64,000 nt of DNA from Oceanibacterium hippocampi (lineage in GTDB: Bacteria; Pseudomonadota; Alphaproteobacteria; Sneathiellales; Sneathiellaceae), in contig NZ_FWFR01000001.1 in assembly GCF_900172325.1 (NCBI RefSeq), forward strand, positions 1,333,773 to 1,397,772, read 5' to 3'. Shown here piece by piece: positions 12,483-21,081 of the stretch. The stretch's first letter is position 1; each line of letters begins with the position of its first letter. A program made the translations under genes and the position numbers. The notes under the pieces were generated by a model, which searched no databases, was not told where the DNA came from, and worked only from the letters and a program-made list of their open reading frames with translations.

Positions 12483-13295
12483 ATGGCGGACGCGCACGAA
12501 GTGAACCACGACTACCATCTGGTGGACCCGAGTCCCTGGCCGGTGGTCGGGTCGATCACGGCATTCATGACCGCGATCGGGCTGGTCATGTACATGCACG
12601 ATATGGGCTCCTGGCTGCTCATCGTCGGCACCATCGGCATCCTCTACACGATGTTCGTCTGGTGGCGCGACGTGGTGCGAGAGGGTGAGTTCCAGGGCTT
12701 CCACACGCCGGTGGTCCAGCTTGGCCTGCGCTACGGCATGGTCCTGTTCATCGCCTCCGAGGTGATGTTCTTCGCCGCCTGGTTCTGGGCCTACTTCAAC
12801 GCCAGCCTGTTCCCGACCGAGGCGATGGGCGGCGTCTGGCCGCCGGAGGGGATCGAGACCTTCGATCCCTGGCATCTGCCCTTCCTCAACACGCTGATCC
12901 TGCTCACCTCGGGCACGACGGTCACCTGGGCGCACCACGCGCTGCAGCATGGCGACCGCAAGGGCCTGGTCAACGGCCTGATCCTGACGGTCATTCTGGG
13001 CGCGTTGTTCACCTGCGTGCAGGCCTACGAATATTCCCATGCAGCCTTCGGCTTCACCGACGGGATCTATGCCTCGACCTTCTACATGGCGACCGGGTTC
13101 CACGGCTTCCACGTGCTGGTCGGCACGATCTTCCTGCTGGTCTGCCTGGTCCGCGCCATGAAGGGCCAGTTCAAGCCGGACCATCATTTCGGTTTCGAGG
13201 CGGCGGCGTGGTACTGGCACTTCGTCGACGTCGTCTGGCTGTTCCTGTTCTGCTGCATCTACTGGTGGGGCGCCGGTACCGTGGCCCATGGGTGA
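12483..13295 (+). CDS. coxC: Cytochrome c oxidase subunit III
   Basis: Non-catalytic core subunit that stabilises the aa3 oxidase and its proton uptake. The 270-aa product has seven hydrophobic segments and typical motifs: [12 protein letters not shown] at the N-terminus, [13 protein letters not shown] in the middle and [13 protein letters not shown] plus [14 protein letters not shown] near the end. The ATG at 12483 is preceded by GAGGAGCGG. A longer open frame to 12414 lacks family similarity. The stop overlaps the next start as TGATG. Confidence 0.96.
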   Translation: MADAHEVNHDYHLVDPSPWPVVGSITAFMTAIGLVMYMHDMGSWLLIVGTIGILYTMFVWWRDVVREGEFQGFHTPVVQLGLRYGMVLFIASEVMFFAAWFWAYFNASLFPTEAMGGVWPPEGIETFDPWHLPFLNTLILLTSGTTVTWAHHALQHGDRKGLVNGLILTVILGALFTCVQAYEYSHAAFGFTDGIYASTFYMATGFHGFHVLVGTIFLLVCLVRAMKGQFKPDHHFGFEAAAWYWHFVDVVWLFLFCCIYWWGAGTVAHG

Positions 13296-13666
13296 TGCCG
13301 AGACAGGGCTCTGACGTATCCCCTCTCCGCGCCGGGCTGACCTGCAAGTGCCCGCGTTGCGGAGAGGGATCCCTGTTCAAGGGTTTCCTGACCGTCGCGC
13401 CGGCCTGTGCGGCCTGCGGACTGGATTACGGCAAGATCGATACCGGTGACGGGCCGGCGGTCTTCATCATCATGATCCTCGGCTTCGTCGTCGTCGGCCT
13501 GGCGCTTTGGGTCGAGGTCACCTTCCAGCCGCCCTACTGGCTCCATTTCGTTCTCTGGCTGCCGCTGACGCTCATCGGCGCCCTGCTTCTCCTGCGTCCC
13601 TTCAAGGCGACGCTCGCGGCCTTGCAATATCGAAACAAGGCGACCCAGGAAATCGAGCTCGACTGA
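13295..13666 (+). CDS. DUF983 family membrane protein
   Basis: 123-aa protein with a Cys-rich head, two CxxC pairs (CPRC 19-22 and CAAC 38-41) that look like a zinc ribbon, followed by two transmembrane helices (about 57-75 and 83-103). DUF983 proteins lie between coxC and surf1 in many Alphaproteobacteria, suggesting a role in oxidase biogenesis, but their biochemical role is unknown to me. The ATG overlaps the coxC stop (TGATG), so translation is coupled. Confidence 0.9.
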   Translation: MPRQGSDVSPLRAGLTCKCPRCGEGSLFKGFLTVAPACAACGLDYGKIDTGDGPAVFIIMILGFVVVGLALWVEVTFQPPYWLHFVLWLPLTLIGALLLLRPFKATLAALQYRNKATQEIELD

Positions 13667-13670
13667 CGCC

Positions 13671-14384
13671 ATGCAATTCCGCCCCCTGCTCTGGCCGACG
13701 GTCATTGCCCTGCCGCTGTTCATCGTCACGCTCTGGCTCGGCACCTGGCAGGTGCAGCGGTTGTTCTGGAAGACCGACCTGATCCAGCGGATCGAGAGCG
13801 GCCTCGCGGCCGACCCGGCGCCGCTGCCGGCCGGCGCGATCGATCCCGACGACTGGTTCTACCGGCGGGTTTCGGTCGACGGTGTCTTCGATCATGCGGC
13901 CGAGATCCATCTGCTCGCCCATGCGGAACGCGGCCGGCTCGGCTATCACGTCATCACCCCGCTCGAGCGCAGCGATGGCGGCGGCTGGGTGCTGGTCAAC
14001 AGGGGCTGGGTCCCGGAAGAGAGGAAGGATCCGGCGACCCGTGCCGAAGGCCAGGTCGCGGGCGTCCAGCATGTCGACGGCGTCGCCCGCAAGAGCTGGA
14101 AGGTGCCGTGGCTGCAGGGCCTGATCCTGCCGGACAACGACATCGCCGAGAATCTCTGGTTCTTCGGCGATATCGACCAGATGGCAGAGCATCTCGGCCG
14201 CGAGGTGGCGCCGGTCTTCGTCGAGGCGGACGGGACAGCCAATCCGGGCGACTGGCCGCGCGGCGGGCAGACCGTGGTCTCGGTGCCGAACCGCCATCTC
14301 GAATATGCCATCACCTGGTACGGTATGGCGATCGCGCTGCTGGTCATCTACCTGCTCTACCATCGCAAGGAGGAGCGGCTCTGA
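13671..14384 (+). CDS. SURF1 family oxidase assembly protein
   Basis: Inner-membrane factor for assembly or heme a insertion of aa3 oxidase. The 237-aa product has the expected two terminal transmembrane helices (about 8-27 and 213-231). Between them is a periplasmic domain containing LGTWQVQRLFWKTDLI, GYHVITPL, VLVNRGWVPE and NRHLEYAITWYG, all SURF1 hallmarks. It begins 5 bases after the DUF983 gene. Its stop codon overlaps the apparent CTG start of the M32 peptidase, and its last codons contain that gene's Shine-Dalgarno sequence. Confidence 0.95.
   Translation: MQFRPLLWPTVIALPLFIVTLWLGTWQVQRLFWKTDLIQRIESGLAADPAPLPAGAIDPDDWFYRRVSVDGVFDHAAEIHLLAHAERGRLGYHVITPLERSDGGGWVLVNRGWVPEERKDPATRAEGQVAGVQHVDGVARKSWKVPWLQGLILPDNDIAENLWFFGDIDQMAEHLGREVAPVFVEADGTANPGDWPRGGQTVVSVPNRHLEYAITWYGMAIALLVIYLLYHRKEERL
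14367..14383 (+). promoter_or_regulatory. Strong Shine-Dalgarno before an apparent CTG start
   Basis: AAGGAGG at 14367-14373 lies seven bases before CTG at 14381-14383. No ATG, GTG or TTG occurs in the M32 peptidase frame between here and 14453, and family similarity already begins in the codons right after the CTG. The CTG overlaps the surf1 TGA (CTGA). Confidence 0.6.
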
Positions 14385-15871
14385 CGACCGCCGCCTACCG
14401 GGCGCTGGAGGCCCGTTTTCGCCGTATCGGCACGCTCGACAACATCGCCGGCATGCTGCACTGGGACGCCTCGGTGATGATGCCGGCCGGCGCCGGCGAC
14501 TCGCGCGCCGAGGAACTGGCAACGCTCGCCATGCTCGGTCATCGCGAGCTGACCGACCCGGCGCTCGCCCGGCTGCTCGAAGCGGGCCTTGCCGAGCAGG
14601 AAGGGCTCGATCCCTGGCGGCGTGCCAACCTGCGCGAGATGGCCGAACGGCGCCGGCATGCCGTGGCCCTTCCGGACGACCTGGTCGAGGCCCGCTCGCG
14701 GGCGGCGTCGGCCGCCGAAATGGCCTGGCGCCAGGCCCGCGCCGACGATGATTTCGCGCTTCTGGCGCCGCATCTCGACCGTGTCCTGGGGCTCACCCGC
14801 GAGGCGGCGGCGGCGAAGGCAGCGGTGCTCGGCCTCGCCCCCTACGACGCGCTGGTCGCCGAATACGAACCCGATGTCGACAGTGCCGCGATCGACCGGC
14901 TGTTCGACCAGCTTGCCGCGCGCCTGCCGGCACTGCTCGAACGGGTCGAGGAACGCCAGTCCCGCGAGGGCGAGGTGGCGGCGCTCGCCGCGGTCCCGGT
15001 GGAGGCGCAACGGGTGCTCGGCCGCCGCCTGATCGCGGCGCTCGGTTTCGACAGCGAACGCGGCCGCCTGGACGACAGCCTGCATCCCTTCACCGGCGGC
15101 CATGCGGGCGATGTCAGGCTGACCGCCCGCTACGCGGAGGGCGATTTCACCGACGGCATCATGGCGGTGCTGCACGAATGCGGCCACGCGCTCTACGAAC
15201 AGGGGCTGCCGGCGGACTGGCGCGGCCAGCCGGTCGGCCAGGCGCGCGGCATGATGCTGCATGAAAGCCAGTCGCTGTTCGTGGAAATGCAGCTCGCCCG
15301 CGGCCGGCCCTTCCTCGGCTACCTGGCCGGTCTGCTGCCGGACGTCTTCCCGACCGGTTCCGCGCCGCGGCCCAAGGATCTTGTCCGCCATGTCCAGCGG
15401 GTCAGCCGCGGCTTCATCCGGGTCGAGGCGGACGAACTGACCTATCCCTTCCATGTCATGCTGCGGACTCGGCTGGAGCGCGCCATGCTGGCCGGCGACC
15501 TGGTCGTCGGCGATCTGCCGGGGGTCTGGCGCGACGGCATGAGGGACCTGCTCGGCGTCGTCCCGCCGGACGACCGGCAGGGCGTGCTGCAGGATATTCA
15601 CTGGCCGGACGGGGCCTTCGGCTACTTCCCGACCTACACGCTGGGCGCCCTTGCCGCGGCCCAGCTCTACCGGGCGGCCGACGCGGCGCTTCCCGACCTG
15701 GACCGCCAGATCGCCGACGGCGACTTCGCCGCGCTGATCGGCTGGTGCCGGGCCAACGTGCATGCCCACGGCAGCCGCCTGACCGGGCCGGAGCTGCTTC
15801 AGGCGGCGACCGGGGCGCCGCTTTCGGCCGACGCCTTCCTCGACCATGTCGAGCGCCGCTATCTTGGCTGA
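14381..15871 (+). CDS. M32 family carboxypeptidase (carboxypeptidase Taq type)
   Basis: Cytoplasmic metal-dependent carboxypeptidase. The 496-aa product (family about 500) has the metal motif HECGH (265-269) and the third ligand region HESQSLFVE (294-302). It also has the family N-terminal block YRALEARFRRIGTLDNIAGM and MLHWDASVMMP. The last conserved part, WRRANLREMA...HAHGSRL, is intact. The start is unusual: similarity begins immediately after a CTG (14381) that carries an excellent Shine-Dalgarno, while the first standard start (ATG 14453) would delete the first helix. Its place at the end of the oxidase operon suggests translational coupling to surf1 rather than a shared function. Confidence 0.92.
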   Translation: MTTAAYRALEARFRRIGTLDNIAGMLHWDASVMMPAGAGDSRAEELATLAMLGHRELTDPALARLLEAGLAEQEGLDPWRRANLREMAERRRHAVALPDDLVEARSRAASAAEMAWRQARADDDFALLAPHLDRVLGLTREAAAAKAAVLGLAPYDALVAEYEPDVDSAAIDRLFDQLAARLPALLERVEERQSREGEVAALAAVPVEAQRVLGRRLIAALGFDSERGRLDDSLHPFTGGHAGDVRLTARYAEGDFTDGIMAVLHECGHALYEQGLPADWRGQPVGQARGMMLHESQSLFVEMQLARGRPFLGYLAGLLPDVFPTGSAPRPKDLVRHVQRVSRGFIRVEADELTYPFHVMLRTRLERAMLAGDLVVGDLPGVWRDGMRDLLGVVPPDDRQGVLQDIHWPDGAFGYFPTYTLGALAAAQLYRAADAALPDLDRQIADGDFAALIGWCRANVHAHGSRLTGPELLQAATGAPLSADAFLDHVERRYLG

Positions 15872-15885
15872 GCGAACACCGCAGA

Positions 15886-15914
15886 TTGTATTCCGGGCGG
15901 CCCGCCGCTAGTCT
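15886..15914 (+). promoter_or_regulatory. Candidate promoter upstream of thrC
   Basis: TTGTAT (15886-15891), 17-base spacer and TAGTCT (15909-15914), about 100 bases before thrC. The -10 form matches that seen before several other genes in this window (see 25017, 49809, 56183, 61581). Not tested. Confidence 0.45.
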
Positions 15915-16012
15915 GTGCCGCCCCGGACAAGGGCATCCCGCCGGCCGTTGCCGGCGCTCCACCGCCCGACCAGCGGCCCCCGGGGACGCGCCACCGAACC
16001 GAAGGCAGTCAC

Positions 16013-17419
16013 GTGCGTTACGTCAGCACCCGATCCCAGGCACCGGAACTCGATTTCGAGGCCGCCGTACTCGCCGGTCTGGCCCGCGATGGCGGGCTCT
16101 ACGTGCCGAAATCCTGGCCGCGCATGACGACGGCCGAGATCGCCGCCCTGGCCGGGCTCACCTACGCCGAGGCGGCGGTCCGGGTGATCCGTCCCTTCGT
16201 CGGCGATACCCTCGACGAGGCGACGTTGCGGAGCCTCGCCGAGGCCTCCTACGCCGGGTTCGGTCATCCGGCGGTGGCGCCGCTGCGTCAGCTCGACCGC
16301 GGCCACTGGCAGCTCGAGCTGTTCCACGGCCCGACGCTTGCCTTCAAGGATTTCGCGCTGCAGTTCCTCGGCCGGTTGTTCGACCATGTCCTGAAGCGCC
16401 GCGGCGCCCGCGTCACCATCGTTGGCGCGACCTCGGGCGATACCGGCTCGGCGGCGATCGAGGCCTGCCGGGGCCGCGACGCCATCGACGTCTTCATCCT
16501 GCATCCGAAGGGCCGGGTCTCCGAGGTCCAGCGCCGGCAGATGACCACGGTCGCCGACGCCAATGTCCACAACATCGCCGTGGACGGCACCTTCGACGAT
16601 TGCCAGGCGCTGGTGAAGGCGCTGTTCAACGACCTCGAGTTCCGCGACCGGCTGGCGCTCTCGGCGGTCAACTCGATCAACTGGGCCCGGGTGATGGCCC
16701 AGGTCGTCTATTACCTGACCAGCGCCGTCGCCCTCGGCGCGCCGGAACGCCAGGTCGCCTTCTCGGTGCCGACCGGCAATTTCGGCGATGTCTTCGCCGG
16801 CTACGTGGCGGCGCAGATGGGGCTGCCGATCGCGCGCCTGATGGTTGCGACCAATCGGAACGACATCCTGGTGCGGGCGCTCACCGGCGGGTCCTACGAG
16901 GTCCGCGAGGTGATGCCGACGATCAGCCCGAGCATGGACATCCAGGTCTCGAGCAACTTCGAGCGCCTGCTGTTCGATCTCGCCGACCGCGACGGCGCCG
17001 AGGTGACGGCGATGATGGGCCGGCTCCGGGATACCGGACGGTTCGACATCGCGGCCGGGCGGCTGCAGGCCGCCGCCGGCCTCTTCACTGCTGCCCGCAT
17101 CGACGAGGACGAGACGAAGGCGACCATGGCCCGGGTCTGGCGCGAGTCCGGCATCCTGATCGACCCGCATACCGCCGTCGCCTACGCGGCGGCGCGTGGC
17201 ATGGATCTCGATTCCGCGATCCCGGTCGTGACGCTGTCGACGGCGCACCCGGCCAAGTTCCCCGACGCCGTCGCCGAGGCGACCGGGCAGCATCCGGCCT
17301 TGCCTGCGCGGCTGGCAGACCTATTTAAGCGCGATGAACGCTGCGACGCCCTGCCAGCCGACGCCGAGATCCTGAAGGATTTTGTCGCCGCCCGGGCGCG
17401 AATCCTCGAGAACGCCTGA
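16013..17419 (+). CDS. thrC: Threonine synthase
   Basis: PLP enzyme converting O-phosphohomoserine to threonine. The 468-aa product is of the long fungal/proteobacterial class. The PLP lysine is K112 in HGPTLAFKDFALQ, followed by the phosphate-binding VGATSGDTGSAA, with FSVPTGNFGDVFAGY later. It starts at GTG 16013; the next residues RYVSTRSQAP are the normal ThrC N-terminus. thrB is elsewhere in the window (22998-23963). It is followed after 11 bases by an M16 peptidase gene, an adjacency frequent in Alphaproteobacteria. Confidence 0.96.
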   Translation: MRYVSTRSQAPELDFEAAVLAGLARDGGLYVPKSWPRMTTAEIAALAGLTYAEAAVRVIRPFVGDTLDEATLRSLAEASYAGFGHPAVAPLRQLDRGHWQLELFHGPTLAFKDFALQFLGRLFDHVLKRRGARVTIVGATSGDTGSAAIEACRGRDAIDVFILHPKGRVSEVQRRQMTTVADANVHNIAVDGTFDDCQALVKALFNDLEFRDRLALSAVNSINWARVMAQVVYYLTSAVALGAPERQVAFSVPTGNFGDVFAGYVAAQMGLPIARLMVATNRNDILVRALTGGSYEVREVMPTISPSMDIQVSSNFERLLFDLADRDGAEVTAMMGRLRDTGRFDIAAGRLQAAAGLFTAARIDEDETKATMARVWRESGILIDPHTAVAYAAARGMDLDSAIPVVTLSTAHPAKFPDAVAEATGQHPALPARLADLFKRDERCDALPADAEILKDFVAARARILENA

Positions 17420-17430
17420 AACGGAACTGA

Positions 17431-18705
17431 ATGAGCAACGAAGAGCATCTTCGCGTCACCACCCTCGACAACGGCGTGCGCGTCATCAGCGAGACCATGC
17501 CGCATCTGCGGAGCGCCACCGTCGGCGTCTGGGTCGACGCCGGTTCCCGCCACGAGACGCCGGAGCTCAACGGCATCAGCCATGTTCTCGAACATATGGC
17601 ATTCAAGGGCACGACCCGGCGCAGCGCCCGCCAGATCGCCGAGGAGATCGAGGCGGTGGGCGGCCATCTGAACGCCTATACCAGCCGTGAGCAGACCGCC
17701 TATTACGCCCGCGTGCTCGAGGATGACGTCCCGCTCGGCTTCGATATCCTGTCCGACATCCTGCTGAATTCGACCTTCGATCCGGCCGAGCTCGCCCGCG
17801 AGCAGGACGTGATCGTGCAGGAGATCGCGCAGACCAACGACACGCCCGACGACGTGATCTTCGATCATCTGCAGGCGGTCGCCTATCCGGAGCAGGCGCT
17901 CGGCCGCTCGATCCTCGGTACCGAGTGGCATGTGCGGAATTTCCGCAGCGAAACGGTGCGCGACTACATGGCGGCGCATTACCACGCCCCGCGGCTGGTC
18001 GTCGCGGCGGCCGGCGCGGTCGATCACGAGGCCCTTGTCGGGCTTGCCGGGGAGGCCTTCACCGGGCTGCCGACCGGGGCCGGGCCGGAACTCGAACCGG
18101 CGCGCTACGGCGGCGGCGACTATCGCGAGGATCGCCGCTCGCTGGAACAGCTCCACCTGGCGCTTGCCTTCCCGGGCGCGGCCTTCGAGGACCCGGATTT
18201 CTACGATCTCCAGGTGCTCTCCGCGCTGCTTGGCGGCGGCATGTCGTCCCGTCTTTTCCAGGAACTCCGGGAACAGCGCGGGCTCTGCTACTCGGTCTTT
18301 TCCTTTGCCACCGGCCATGCCGATACCGGGCTGTTCTCGATCTACGCGGCGACCGACCCGGAGGATATCGAGGAACTGGTGCCGTCGATGGCCGACGAGA
18401 TCGCCGCGGTCGCCCGCAGCATCGACGGGGCCGAGGTCGACCGGGCCCGGGCGCAGATCAAGGCCGGGCTGCTGATGAGCCTGGAAAGCCCGTCCGGCCG
18501 CTGCGAGCAGCTCGCCCGTCAGCTGCTGATCTACGGCCGGCCGCTCTCGCTCGACGAGGTCGTCAGCGCGGTCGACCAGGTGACCCCGGAGGGCATTGCC
18601 GCGGCGGCCTCGCGCGTGCTGTTCGGCAACAAGCCCAGCATCGCGGCGCTCGGTCCTCTCGACCGGCTTGAATCTTTCGACCGGATCGCGTCAAGATTTG
18701 CCTGA
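17431..18705 (+). CDS. M16 family zinc peptidase (processing-peptidase-like)
   Basis: Zinc peptidase related to the mitochondrial processing peptidase beta subunit. The 424-aa product has the inverted zinc motif HVLEH (51-55) in GISHVLEHMAFKGT and the downstream Glu ligand region REQDVIVQEIAQ (about 122-133). The second half carries the Gly-rich GGGMSSRLFQELREQRGLCYSV segment, so the full two-domain M16B fold is present. There is no signal peptide. It lies 11 bases after thrC and is probably co-transcribed with it and with the following acetyltransferase. Substrate unknown. Confidence 0.93.
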   Translation: MSNEEHLRVTTLDNGVRVISETMPHLRSATVGVWVDAGSRHETPELNGISHVLEHMAFKGTTRRSARQIAEEIEAVGGHLNAYTSREQTAYYARVLEDDVPLGFDILSDILLNSTFDPAELAREQDVIVQEIAQTNDTPDDVIFDHLQAVAYPEQALGRSILGTEWHVRNFRSETVRDYMAAHYHAPRLVVAAAGAVDHEALVGLAGEAFTGLPTGAGPELEPARYGGGDYREDRRSLEQLHLALAFPGAAFEDPDFYDLQVLSALLGGGMSSRLFQELREQRGLCYSVFSFATGHADTGLFSIYAATDPEDIEELVPSMADEIAAVARSIDGAEVDRARAQIKAGLLMSLESPSGRCEQLARQLLIYGRPLSLDEVVSAVDQVTPEGIAAAASRVLFGNKPSIAALGPLDRLESFDRIASRFA

Positions 18706-18743
18706 TCTCCGGTCGGCTGGGCCGATCGTTTTCGGGGACCGAT

Positions 18744-19334
18744 GTGCTCGACAGGTTTTCGCGTTCAACGACCGAACCCTTCCTGACCGGCAGCCGGGTT
18801 TATCTTCGGGCGCCGACGATGGGCGATTGGGCGCCATGGGCGGAACTGCGGACACGCAGCCGGACCTTTCTCTCGCCGTGGGAGCCGTCCTGGCCGCAGG
18901 ATGTGCTGAGCCGCGGCTCGTTCCGGCGCCGGCTGCGCCGCCACGCCCGCGACCATCGCGAGGACACCGGATACGCCTTCTTCATCTTCAGGCAGTCGGA
19001 TGCGGCGCTGATCGGCGGTCTGACGCTCAGCAACGTCCGGCGCGGCGTCACCCAGTCGGCCTCGCTCGGCTACTGGGTCGGAGAGCCCCACGCGCGCCAG
19101 GGCCACATGCATGACGCGATCACGGCGCTGGTGCCCTGGGCGTTCGATGTGCGCGGCCTGCACCGGCTCGAGGCGGCGTGCCTGGTTCACAACGTCGCCA
19201 GCGCCGGGTTGCTCAGGAAATGCGGCTTCTCGGAAGAGGGCATCGCCCGGGAATATCACCGGATCAACGGCCGCTGGCAGGACCATCGCCTGTACGCGAT
19301 GCTGGAAACCGACGCGCGCCCCGAGCCGCCCTGA
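18744..19334 (+). CDS. GNAT family N-acetyltransferase (RimJ/RimL-like)
   Basis: 196-aa GNAT protein. The N-terminal TGSRVYLRAPTMGDWAPWAELR is typical of the RimJ/RimL group that acetylates protein N-termini. The acetyl-CoA region is seen around SASLGYWVGEPHARQGHMHDAI, and VHNVASAGLLRKCGFSEEGIAREY is the C-terminal signature. The start is taken as GTG 18744 (an overlapping ATG at 18742 is in another frame). It follows the M16 peptidase by 38 bases. Whether the target is a ribosomal protein or another substrate cannot be told. Confidence 0.9.
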   Translation: MLDRFSRSTTEPFLTGSRVYLRAPTMGDWAPWAELRTRSRTFLSPWEPSWPQDVLSRGSFRRRLRRHARDHREDTGYAFFIFRQSDAALIGGLTLSNVRRGVTQSASLGYWVGEPHARQGHMHDAITALVPWAFDVRGLHRLEAACLVHNVASAGLLRKCGFSEEGIAREYHRINGRWQDHRLYAMLETDARPEPP

Positions 19335-19351
19335 CGGGCCGCCCGGATTCG

Positions 19352-19915
19352 TCAGGCATGGCCGGCCTCGCTTTGCAGGAAACTCGGATCGAAGCCGAGC
19401 TTCTTCACCGCCGAGTCCCAGCGGGCGTCGAGTGCGATCTCGAAAACCAGATGCGGATCGGCCTCGACATGCAGCCAGCCGTTCGCCTGGATCTCGCTTT
19501 CGAGCTGGCCCGGCGCCCAGCCGGCATAGCCCAGGACCAGCAGCGATTGCCGCGGTCCGGTACCGGACGCCATCGCGCGCAGGACATCGACGGTCGCGGT
19601 CAGCGCGACCTCCTCGCCGACCTTGACGGTGCTGTCCTGGGAATAGTCGGGACTGTGCAGCACGAAGCCCCGGCCGCTTTCGACCGGGCCGCCATACTGG
19701 ACGGGAACCTGATCGCTGTCGCCTTCGCACGCGATGTCGAGTTGGTCGAGCAATTCCGAGAAGCTCAGCCGGTCGAGCGGCCGGTTGATGACCAGTCCCA
19801 TCGCGCCGGCGGCGGAATGGGAGCAGATGAAAATGACCGAGCGCTTGAACCGCGGATCTTCCATGGTTGGCATCGCGATCAGCAGTTGGCCGTCCAGGTA
19901 GCTTTCGTTCGTCAT
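19352..19915 (-). CDS. YqgE/AlgH family protein
   Basis: 187-aa member of the UPF0301 family, an ancient single-domain cytoplasmic protein. Visible family blocks are LDGQLLIAMPTMEDPRFKRSVIFICSH near the N-terminus, GAMGLVINRP, YGGPVESGRGFVLH and LLVLGYAGWAPGQLESEI. The molecular function is not established; a link to alginate gene regulation was reported in Pseudomonas. The ATG at 19915 fits the family N-terminus. It converges with the acetyltransferase gene and is divergent from the DsbD-like gene. Confidence 0.93.
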   Translation of the reverse strand: MTNESYLDGQLLIAMPTMEDPRFKRSVIFICSHSAAGAMGLVINRPLDRLSFSELLDQLDIACEGDSDQVPVQYGGPVESGRGFVLHSPDYSQDSTVKVGEEVALTATVDVLRAMASGTGPRQSLLVLGYAGWAPGQLESEIQANGWLHVEADPHLVFEIALDARWDSAVKKLGFDPSFLQSEAGHA

Positions 19916-20024
19916 CGCCTCGCCGGGAGTTTCGGAAGTCGGATCCCTTGGCCCCTTCGCAGGGAAATGATCGTCTCGACGGGCCTGCACATCGCCGCAC
20001 CCCGCACGGCAATGTGAGCCGCTG

Positions 20025-20051
20025 TGTCCTCTGACTGTATTATATAGGACA
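20025..20051. promoter_or_regulatory. AT-rich divergent promoter region with TGTCCT/AGGACA inverted repeat
   Basis: Between yqgE (minus) and the DsbD-like gene (plus). TGTCCT (20025-20030) and AGGACA (20046-20051) form an inverted repeat around an AT-rich core. The core contains TATTAT (20038-20043) on the plus strand and a perfect TATAAT on the minus strand (complement of 20039-20044). No good -35 element is seen in either direction, so a regulator binding the repeat is conceivable. Confidence 0.45.
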
Positions 20052-20085
20052 GAGAAGTGTCTGAGCGATACCGGAGCGTCGGAAG

Positions 20086-20940
20086 TTGAAACGGACGATC
20101 GAAACCAGGAGGCTGGCACCGGCCGCATGGCTGGCGGCGATGCTGGCCGTCGGCATGGCCGCACCGGCCCTGGGCGATGCCGGCACCTCGGAATGGGTCG
20201 GGACCGACGAGGCGCGCATCCGCATCGTTTCGGCCGAGGACCGCACCGGCGAGGGCGATACCGTCGAACTCGGCGTCGAGGTCCGGCTCGCGCCCGGCTG
20301 GAAGATCTACTGGCGCAATCCCGGCGATACCGGCGTGCCGCCGGAGTTCGACTGGTCCCGGTCGGCGAACTTGGCCGGTGCAACGGTCCACTGGCCGGCG
20401 CCGGAGCGGAGCGAGAGCTACGGCTTCGATTCGCTCGGCTACCACGACGAGGTGATCTATCCGGTGACCGTCCGGCTCAGGGAGCCGGGTGCGCCGCTCG
20501 ATCTCCGCCTCGACCTCTCCTACGGGATCTGCAAGGAAGTCTGCGTGCCGCTCCGCCAGGAGGTCAGCCTCAGCCTGCCGGGCGGTCTCGCCATGGAGAC
20601 GCCCGAGGCCCGCCGCATCGCCCGCTATCGCGAGCGGGTCCCGGAAGCCGCGCCGGCCCAGGGACTGGTCGTCGAATCGGCCGATTTCGACGCCGACGGC
20701 CGCCTGGTCGTCGCCATTCGATCCGACATCCCGCTGGCCGACCCGCAACTGATCGCCGAGGCGCCATCCGGGGCCAGCCTCGGCGCGCCCGAGCGCGACC
20801 TCGACGAGGACGGCAGGCACGTCCGCTTCCGCTTCGCCGGCGAGGGTGTCGCCGGCCGCGATGAACTTGCCGGCCGCACGGTCCGGCTGACCTTCGTCGA
20901 TCGCGACCGCGCGGTTGAAACCGCCCGCCTGCTTCCCTGA
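20086..20940 (+). CDS. Exported DsbD N-terminal-domain-like protein
   Basis: 284-aa protein with an N-terminal signal peptide (basic head, hydrophobic core 12-30, likely cleavage after ALG). It is followed by a domain resembling the periplasmic alpha domain of DsbD/ScsB: WKIYWRNPGDTGVPPEFDW, an aromatic pair in this segment, and LSYGICKEVCVPLRQEV with the redox cysteine pair C149/C153. There is no membrane domain or thioredoxin C-terminus, so it is a stand-alone module that may accept electrons from a separate membrane partner. Start TTG 20086, preceded by GGAG; an ATG 17 codons later would cut into the signal peptide. Confidence 0.85.
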   Translation: MKRTIETRRLAPAAWLAAMLAVGMAAPALGDAGTSEWVGTDEARIRIVSAEDRTGEGDTVELGVEVRLAPGWKIYWRNPGDTGVPPEFDWSRSANLAGATVHWPAPERSESYGFDSLGYHDEVIYPVTVRLREPGAPLDLRLDLSYGICKEVCVPLRQEVSLSLPGGLAMETPEARRIARYRERVPEAAPAQGLVVESADFDADGRLVVAIRSDIPLADPQLIAEAPSGASLGAPERDLDEDGRHVRFRFAGEGVAGRDELAGRTVRLTFVDRDRAVETARLLP

Positions 20941-21081
20941 GGCGCGGCGGCGCCGTTTCGCCGCCGGTATCCGCATTTTCTCCTTGTCAGCGGGCGCCGC
21001 TGCACCATCATTGGAGCGTGCGCGATTCAGGCGCCCGTTCCGGGCGCGTGACCGAATTCAGAAGAGCAAAGCGAGGATAGA

